Below are positions 1-4,523 of a DNA stretch of 6,025 nt, piece by piece. This DNA comes from Planctomycetota bacterium. GTDB taxonomy: Bacteria > Planctomycetota > UBA8108. The position numbers and the translations under genes were made by a program. The DNA lies in the NCBI GenBank assembly GCA_002695115.1, contig NZOA01000038.1, positions 86,091 through 92,115 on the forward strand. Direction: 5' to 3'. The notes under the pieces were generated by a model, which worked only from the letters and a program-made list of their open reading frames with translations, was not told the DNA's origin and did not search any database. Numbering within the stretch: the stretch's first letter is position 1; each line of letters begins with the position of its first letter.

Positions 1-2598
1 GAAATTTTCGCTGACATTGGAAAACTCGATGTGAATCCGATGGCCCAGGTAGTCCCGGACCGGGTGGGAATGCCATCTCCAGGTCTTCGCGTCCCCCTTG
101 ATCCGCTTCTTGACGACCCCATGGAGAGGCCCGTATACCGTTCGATGAGAATCAACGGCCAGGAATACATCGCAGCTGCCCCTCACCCTGTACCAGAGAC
201 TGTCACCCACGACCTCGAAGGTCGGCGTGCGCAGGAAGCCGTAGAACCTCCTCGACAACTCTTCCGCATCCGCCCGCCCCTCTTCTACAAATTCCCGCAC
301 CGGTCTCCCCTCATCTCCGATGAGCAGTTCCCCCTCTGCCAGCGGCCGGCTTCCGTACCTGTGGCCACTGACGATCCAGTCCTCAGGGCCAGGGTCACCA
401 TAGTCCACCACCAGGTCGATAGCTTTCGACCAGGGGCGCTCCACCTTGCTGTAGTTGCGCTCCCCGTCCTTTACGTGCTTGATCACCTTCCTGGCGTCAA
501 GACGCTGCCTGTAGCTCCCGGCCGCCTGCTTCAGCTGGGACTCGATCTCCTCACGAGTCTTCGCCGCCTCGGCGGCGTCCTCGAGTTCCGAGAGCCTGGC
601 GAACGCGTGGAGCGGATCATTGCTGTCCTTCTTCGCGCGCTCGACATGGGCTACCACCCTGCGCAACACCCCCTGGTGGAGCTTGCGCTTCCCCGCCACA
701 TCCGCGATCCGCCCCGCCAGCCCCGCGTTGTCCCCGGCCACAGCAGGCCCAGTAACCGCCCGGTCGCTGAAGACTATATGGTCTGCGCCGATATTCCCCC
801 AGCCTCCCTTCTCATTGTCGAGGATGCGGATCTGCGCCTTGTCGCCAAGCCAGCCGCTGACGTCGATGGAGCGGGCGACCATCCGGTTGTTGTTGGGGCC
901 GAGTACCGAGGCGACCGGCTTTCCATCGATGATAAGATCCACGCATGTGGCCCCCTTGTGGGCTCCCCCGCCGACAAGCAGGTTGATGAAACGCCTCTCG
1001 ATCTTGAACCTAGAGGAGAGCATGCTGCCGACGAACTTGTCCCCGATATGCACCTTCCCCCGGATGGTATAGGAGTGCGTGTTCACGAAGCCCTTGCCCC
1101 GGGCGCCGACATCTCCCTGGTGCCCGGGCAGGTTCGCCTGGGTCCTCGGTCCCTCTCCAAAAGCGAGGCCCTTCACTATCCAGCCGATGTAGCCGGGCTT
1201 CTCAAAGTCCTCAAAGAGAATGTCGGGAGAATCGCCGGTCGGCTTTGCCGCGAGCGGACCAAGGCGAAGGACCTCGGCGGCGGCGACAAGATAGCCGGGG
1301 AGCCTCTCAAGCTGGGTCCGCTTGAGCCTGGCGAAAGATTCAAAGACCTTCTTGCCCTCCCGCCGTCGCAGGGCCTCCAGGGCGGAAGCAGCCTCTTTCT
1401 TTTTTTCGGGATCGAGCACATCCGCCAGCTGGAGGCCCGAACTCTGGATGTAGCCGTACATCGCGTAGTAGTCCGCCTGGCTGATCGGATCGAATTTATG
1501 ATCGTGGCAACGGGCGCACCCGAGGCTCAGGCCCAGAAAGGTCTTCGAAAAAACGTCGATCTGGTTGTGAACGCGATCCGCCTCCTCCCCCCGGATATCG
1601 ACCGGGGAATGGGTGGCCTCCCCCAGGTGCCAGAAGCCCGTCCCCTGGATGGATTCATTCGTCTTCAACTCGGGATCCACCCTGGGGCTCTCGACCAGGT
1701 CACCGGCGATATGCTCCAGGATCCAGCGGTCGTAGGGCACGTCGCCATTGAACCCCCGGATCACATAATCCCTGTAGCGCCAGGCCTCCGGGATCGGATA
1801 ATCAGCCTCATGCCCCTTGGTCTCGGCGAAGCGCACGAGATCCAGCCAGTGCTGGGCCCAATGCTCACCGTAATGGGGCGACTCCAGCAACCTGTCGACC
1901 AGGGCCGCGAACGCGCCGGGGGAATTATCAGCGAGGAAACGCTCCACCTCCTCCGGGCCGGGGGGCAACCCCGTAAGTGCGTAGAACACGCGCTTGATCA
2001 GAGATCTCTTCGAAGCATCAGGATTCGGCTCGAGTCCCGTTTTTTCAAGGGCGGCGAGTATAAACCTATCAAGGTCGCCGCGCGGCCAACGCTTGCCCTT
2101 TACCCCGGGAGCCTCGACCGGCTGGACAGCTTGCCAGGCCCAGTGCTCGCTCCTTCGCTTCTCGAGATCGAATTCCGTCTCGGTGGAGGCGGCCGTCCCC
2201 CCTCCGCGCGGGTCCGGAGCACCCATCTTGACCCACCTCTCCAGCACCGAGATCTCCCCGGGGGAAAGCTTCTTCTTGGGCGGCATCTGAAGATCGGGGT
2301 TCTCATACCGCACGGCCTGGACCAGGAGGCTCCGGGCCGGATCGCCAGGAACAAGGGCGGGGCCACTCTCTCCCCCTTTGAGCACTCCCTCGCGGGTATC
2401 GAGGTAGAGATCTGCCTTGGGCTTCTTACGGCCTGAGGAGTGGCATTTATAGCACTTCTCCACAAGCAGCGGCCGGACCTTGTTTTCAAAGAAATTCAGT
2501 TGCCCTGGCGAAAGCTTGTCTTCAGCCCCGGACCCCAGCACCATCGGGGCCGAGAAAAAAAGGAAGAGAGAGCACGCGACGGGTCGAAACAATTTCAT
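1..2598 (-). CDS. PSCyt1-DUF1549 planctomycete-type cytochrome multidomain protein, C-terminally cut by window edge
   Basis: Reading the minus strand from the ATG at 2598, all 866 codons to the window edge are open; no stop lies in the window. Residues 1-24 look like a Sec signal peptide (MKLFRP, then a hydrophobic run to VLGSGA). PSCyt1 follows at about 35-120, with heme motif CYKCH at 49-53 and the typical LVPGDPARSLL and MPPKKKLS segments. DUF1549 spans about 167-380: DLDRFILAALE, LTGLPPGPEEVERFL, WAQHWLDLVRFAET, GEATHSPVDIRGEEADRVHNQ, and a second heme motif CARCH (361-365) followed by DHKFDPI. Residues 459-612 form a beta-sandwich like the GH32-associated module (KIERRFINLLVGGGAHKG, GGWGNIGADHIVFSD). 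Residues 613-726 are charged and probably helical or coiled-coil. A second sandwich starts near 727 (RTPTFEVV, YLGHRIHIEF). DUF1553 should follow outside the window. The family is exported and of unproven biochemistry. No Shine-Dalgarno precedes the ATG; the leader reads CCTCC there. Family call is firm, substrate unknown. Confidence 0.93.
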   Translation of the reverse strand, partial: MKLFRPVACSLFLFFSAPMVLGSGAEDKLSPGQLNFFENKVRPLLVEKCYKCHSSGRKKPKADLYLDTREGVLKGGESGPALVPGDPARSLLVQAVRYENPDLQMPPKKKLSPGEISVLERWVKMGAPDPRGGGTAASTETEFDLEKRRSEHWAWQAVQPVEAPGVKGKRWPRGDLDRFILAALEKTGLEPNPDASKRSLIKRVFYALTGLPPGPEEVERFLADNSPGAFAALVDRLLESPHYGEHWAQHWLDLVRFAETKGHEADYPIPEAWRYRDYVIRGFNGDVPYDRWILEHIAGDLVESPRVDPELKTNESIQGTGFWHLGEATHSPVDIRGEEADRVHNQIDVFSKTFLGLSLGCARCHDHKFDPISQADYYAMYGYIQSSGLQLADVLDPEKKKEAASALEALRRREGKKVFESFARLKRTQLERLPGYLVAAAEVLRLGPLAAKPTGDSPDILFEDFEKPGYIGWIVKGLAFGEGPRTQANLPGHQGDVGARGKGFVNTHSYTIRGKVHIGDKFVGSMLSSRFKIERRFINLLVGGGAHKGATCVDLIIDGKPVASVLGPNNNRMVARSIDVSGWLGDKAQIRILDNEKGGWGNIGADHIVFSDRAVTGPAVAGDNAGLAGRIADVAGKRKLHQGVLRRVVAHVERAKKDSNDPLHAFARLSELEDAAEAAKTREEIESQLKQAAGSYRQRLDARKVIKHVKDGERNYSKVERPWSKAIDLVVDYGDPGPEDWIVSGHRYGSRPLAEGELLIGDEGRPVREFVEEGRADAEELSRRFYGFLRTPTFEVVGDSLWYRVRGSCDVFLAVDSHRTVYGPLHGVVKKRIKGDAKTWRWHSHPVRDYLGHRIHIEFSNVSENF

Positions 2599-2639
2599 GT
2601 TCGGAGGTTAGCCCAGATTGTAACTTCAATTCCGTTTTT

Positions 2640-2668
2640 AGTATAAGTCGCCCACGGACATGGATAAA
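2640..2668 (-). promoter_or_regulatory. Possible sigma70-type promoter for the cytochrome-type gene
   Basis: On the minus strand TATACT (2645-2640) is a good -10 element. At 17 bases upstream, TTTATC (2668-2663) is a poor -35 match. Transcription would begin near 2633, giving a leader of about 35 bases before the ATG at 2598. The placement is sensible but only the -10 is strong, and planctomycete promoters are poorly defined, so this is a candidate only. Confidence 0.35.
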
Positions 2669-2764
2669 GGGCTTGATTGACACAAAATTTTCATCTGCCC
2701 CATCCCGGCCACCGAGGGGTGAATATCCGGGTGGGGATGACCGTCACAGAAGAACAAAAGTAAC

Positions 2765-2794
2765 TTTCAGGCCGGAATGAGGCCGGTTTATACT
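2765..2794 (+). promoter_or_regulatory. Possible promoter for the lipoprotein gene
   Basis: TATACT at 2789-2794 fits a -10 element about 67 bases before the GTG start at 2861. The expected -35 position (TTTCAG, 2765-2770, 18-base spacing) matches the consensus poorly. It lies among two AGGCCGG repeats that could bind an activator instead. A TTGACA at 2677-2682 is a perfect -35 by itself but has no -10 at the proper distance. Confidence 0.3.
2769..2786. repeat. Direct repeat AGGCCGG x2, 11 bp apart
   Basis: AGGCCGG occurs at 2769-2775 and again at 2780-2786, an 11-base period and so about one helical turn. The second copy ends two bases before the putative -10 of the lipoprotein promoter. That geometry suits a tandem-bound regulator. 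In GC-rich DNA a 7-bp repeat can also be chance. Confidence 0.4.
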
Positions 2795-2806
2795 CTCGCT
2801 TTACGC

Positions 2807-2828
2807 CATCCCCGGTTTTCGGTGGATG
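2807..2828 (+). other. Leader hairpin upstream of the lipoprotein gene
   Basis: CATCC-CCG at 2807-2814 pairs with CGG-t-GGATG at 2820-2828 (one bulged T at 2823) around a GTTTT loop. If transcription begins near 2801, this is at the extreme 5' end of the mRNA, where such stems often protect against decay. It ends 18 bases before the Shine-Dalgarno, so it should not block it. There is no downstream U-run, so it is not a terminator. Confidence 0.4.
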
Positions 2829-2846
2829 AACCCTTCCAAGGAAAAC

Positions 2847-2851
2847 AGGAG
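2847..2851 (+). promoter_or_regulatory. Shine-Dalgarno AGGAG deciding the lipoprotein start
   Basis: AGGAG lies nine bases before the GTG at 2861 and only three before an alternative GTG at 2855. The spacing favours 2861. The upstream ATG at 2777 has no comparable site. This decides for a 210-residue product with a conventional signal peptide. Confidence 0.6.
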
Positions 2852-2860
2852 CCTGTGTTT

Positions 2861-3493
2861 GTGAACAAATTTAACTCGAAGTGTTTTTCCGGAAGCTCCC
2901 TGGCTATCACCCTGGCAATAGCCGGCGCCATCGCCCTCGGAGGCTGCCGGGCACTCCAGACCTGCTGCCGGCAGGGAGGCGGAGACGAGGCCTTCTCCGA
3001 GGCCCTGCTCAATCCGGTAGAATCTGAGGACCTCGTTCCCCTGCGAGGGCGCTGCTTCGAGATGGGCGGCGACTACATCCTCAGCGGACAGTTACCCCAG
3101 CCGGACTTTCAGTTCGCCAAGGACGGAGGGGTCAAGACGATCATCAACGTCAGGATGGACAGGGAACTGGGCGGCCTTGGCTTCGAGATGAAACCCCACG
3201 CCGACAGTATCCGCATGGCCTTCGTCCACTTCCCGGTCGGGCCCGAGACCTTCGACGACGCCCAGGCCGACAGCTTCATCAAGCTGCTCACAGATGCCGA
3301 GAAACCCGTCCTGCTCAACGGCTCCAACGGCAACCGGATCTGGGGACTCTGGTCACTCTACATTGGCGCCAGGTGGGGCATCCCGGTCGATCGTACCAAG
3401 GAGGTCGCCAAGGCCAGCGGCATCAAGAAGCTCGTCATTGAAGCTTTCGTACGGGACTACCTCGAACGGAAGAAAAACGGGAAAGGGAGCTGA
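2861..3493 (+). CDS. Lipoprotein with DUF442/phosphatase-like domain lacking the catalytic Cys
   Basis: From GTG 2861 the product is 210 residues. Its N-terminus is a lipoprotein signal: NKFNSK, a hydrophobic run, then lipobox LGGC with lipidated Cys29. Residues 70-175 follow the DUF442 / protein-tyrosine-phosphatase-like pattern: DYILSGQLPQPDF (the usual GGQP strand), GVKTIINVRMDRE, FVHFPVG, ETFDDAQADSF, then the phosphate-loop region KPVLLNGSNGNRIWGLWSLY (148-167). Members normally have HCxxGxR there. Here His-Cys is Asn153-Gly154, while Gly157 and Arg159 remain, and there is no other Cys after residue 65. It is probably catalytically dead and may bind a phosphorylated or anionic ligand, or act as a scaffold, in the envelope. 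An in-frame ATG at 2777 would add a hydrophilic stretch before the signal and is less likely. The gene is transcribed away from the cytochrome-type gene and converges on the operon to its right. Fold call good, role unknown. Confidence 0.85.
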   Translation: MNKFNSKCFSGSSLAITLAIAGAIALGGCRALQTCCRQGGGDEAFSEALLNPVESEDLVPLRGRCFEMGGDYILSGQLPQPDFQFAKDGGVKTIINVRMDRELGGLGFEMKPHADSIRMAFVHFPVGPETFDDAQADSFIKLLTDAEKPVLLNGSNGNRIWGLWSLYIGARWGIPVDRTKEVAKASGIKKLVIEAFVRDYLERKKNGKGS

Positions 3494-3515
3494 GTCCTCA
3501 GTCCGCCTTCTCCCG
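3473..3515 (-). terminator. Intrinsic terminator of the minus-strand operon, inside the opposing gene
   Basis: An imperfect inverted repeat spans 3478-3515: CGGGA / AAGG / CTGAG on the left (3478-3494) pairs with CTCAG / CCTT / TCCCG on the right (3497-3515), with two one-base bulges and a short mismatch. Read on the minus strand, the stem is followed directly by TTTTT (3477-3473). That is the layout of a Rho-independent terminator for the beta-helix gene. It lies within the last codons of the plus-strand lipoprotein gene and covers both stop codons. No T-run follows on the plus side, so it looks one-directional. The closing loop is very small (TC), so the top few pairs would open. Confidence 0.55.
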
Positions 3516-4514
3516 AACGCCCTGGAGCTTCAGCCAGGCAGCGGGCCCCTTCTCGAGAACCACCCCGGACGCGGGGGCAGTGTACCTGCCCTCGAACAGA
3601 TAGCCCCTGCCCGGCCCACCGCCGGCCCGCCGGATTTCCCGCTCCACCCCGGAGCCGATGCCCAGCCGCCTGATCCGTAAATCCCGGATCCCGTCCTCCA
3701 GGCGCAGCGCGACGGCGCACCGATAGACGGCGCAATCGGCTATCTCCACCAGCGCGCCACCTCTCTCCGATACGCCTCCACGAAGCCTGAAGGTGATCTC
3801 GTTCTCCAGGAAGACACAATCTTCGATCCTCGCCCGGATATTCTCCTTCAGATTGAGGGCCGCCATATTGCTGATGGAGCCGTTCTTCCAGCCATAGAAG
3901 AGGCAGCGCCGCAGCGTGATGTTGCTGCGCGGGTTCTTCGCCAACTGCTTGGTATCGATCGCGTTCTCCCCCGGCACCTGTCCTTTTCGAAAACCCGCCG
4001 CATCCGCGGTGAGTGGGCCGGTCCAGAAGGTGCAGTTCTCGACGAGCACCTCACCCCATGGACCCCGGCCCGGGTCGAACTGGAGGCAATCACCCGATAC
4101 CAGGTAAATTTCGCAATTCCTGATAACCAGCTTGCCGGGCCGCCCTGTAATGCCATGAGCATCCCGTTGTTTATCGAAAGACCCCGCCAGCAGGTGGTGG
4201 ATCCTGCAGCTGTCGATGAGCACTTCGCCGGAATAGACGGTCACGGCATTGTGACGCCCGTTTCGAATCTCCGAGTTCCGGAGAACCACCCTGTCAGAGT
4301 TGATCTTGACCAGGTTCCGCTCGACCCAGCCGCCATCGACGAGATAATTCTCATAGGTGCCCGGCTTCCTGATCTGCAGTCGCTGAACCTTCTCGGGCTC
4401 CTTTCCACACCCCACTCCGGCTGCGGCGCCAACGGCCGGAAGCTCAGCCCCGAGAAGACAGGAGCTCATCGCCAGGGCACAGAACGTCATCGCCACAGAG
4501 ACGAAGACCTTCAT
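3498..4514 (-). CDS. Exported right-handed parallel beta-helix protein
   Basis: 338 residues. The N-terminus MKVFVSVAMTFCALAMSSC is an export signal; MSSC could be a weak lipobox (Cys19), otherwise cleavage would fall near LLGAELPA. From about 75 to 275 the chain is made of beta-helix rungs, each with a hydrophobic strand, an N/D/R-Cys step and another strand: VLIDSCRI, LVIRNCEI, VLVENCTF, ITLRRCLF, ARIEDCVF, VEIADCAV. DAHGITG (119-124), SGDCLQFD (140-147) and GENAIDTK (182-189) match what I recall from PbH1 pectate-lyase-like proteins of planctomycetes. The fold suits polysaccharide binding or cleavage, but no specific lyase site can be assigned. Start: ATG at 4514 with GGGAG (4522-4518) three bases upstream. 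It overlaps the preceding gene by ATGA, so translation is probably coupled, and a terminator-like hairpin follows the stop. Fold call strong, activity unknown. Confidence 0.88.
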   Translation of the reverse strand: MKVFVSVAMTFCALAMSSCLLGAELPAVGAAAGVGCGKEPEKVQRLQIRKPGTYENYLVDGGWVERNLVKINSDRVVLRNSEIRNGRHNAVTVYSGEVLIDSCRIHHLLAGSFDKQRDAHGITGRPGKLVIRNCEIYLVSGDCLQFDPGRGPWGEVLVENCTFWTGPLTADAAGFRKGQVPGENAIDTKQLAKNPRSNITLRRCLFYGWKNGSISNMAALNLKENIRARIEDCVFLENEITFRLRGGVSERGGALVEIADCAVYRCAVALRLEDGIRDLRIRRLGIGSGVEREIRRAGGGPGRGYLFEGRYTAPASGVVLEKGPAAWLKLQGVREKAD

Positions 4515-4523
4515 TTGCTCCCG
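4511..4523 (-). promoter_or_regulatory. ATGA stop/start overlap with internal Shine-Dalgarno
   Basis: On the minus strand the TGA of the upstream gene (4513-4511) shares bases with the ATG of the beta-helix gene (4514-4512). GGGAG (4522-4518) lies inside the upstream coding end, three bases before the ATG. This is a standard translational-coupling arrangement and supports co-expression of the two exported proteins. Confidence 0.75.

Larger units (their letters stand above)
2599..2860. other. Divergent intergenic region (262 bp)
   Basis: This gap separates the start of the minus-strand cytochrome-type gene from the chosen start of the plus-strand lipoprotein. It is more AT-rich than the flanking genes around 2611-2695. 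It contains a TATACT hexamer on each strand, two copies of AGGCCGG, and a short hairpin, listed separately. I see no tRNA, no small gene with a convincing start, and no recognisable riboswitch. Confidence 0.8.

Noticed and set aside
31..2436. An 801-codon open frame on the plus strand
   Set aside because: It is exactly in codon register opposite the cytochrome-type gene. It stays open because the sense gene, over this span, uses no TTA, CTA or TCA codons, which are rare in GC-rich genomes. Its product has no recognisable domain, while the minus strand gives an unmistakable PSCyt1-DUF1549 protein.
2440..2646. Small plus-strand open frame of 68 codons
   Set aside because: It overlaps the signal-peptide and PSCyt1 coding part of the minus-strand gene, has no ribosome site and no recognisable protein features.
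2677..2704. TTGACA at 2677-2682 as a plus-strand promoter
   Set aside because: The -35 match is perfect but the sequence 16-18 bases downstream (around CCCATCCC) is nothing like a -10 element, so I do not call a promoter there.
2710..2740. Small stem CACC-gagg-GGTG and nearby GGGTGGGG run as a regulatory RNA or quadruplex
   Set aside because: The stem is only four pairs and the G-runs are too few for a G-quadruplex; expected by chance in GC-rich DNA.
2777..2860. Upstream ATG extension of the lipoprotein gene by 28 residues
   Set aside because: The extension is hydrophilic, would sit in front of a normal lipoprotein signal, has no Shine-Dalgarno, and overlaps the likely -10 element and hairpin. 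GTG 2861 has AGGAG nine bases upstream.
3457..3819. Minus-strand frame of 120 codons overlapping the 3' end of the beta-helix gene
   Set aside because: It is a frame-shifted reading of the beta-helix gene, rich in Arg and Gly as expected for an off-frame GC-rich translation, and it has no domain.
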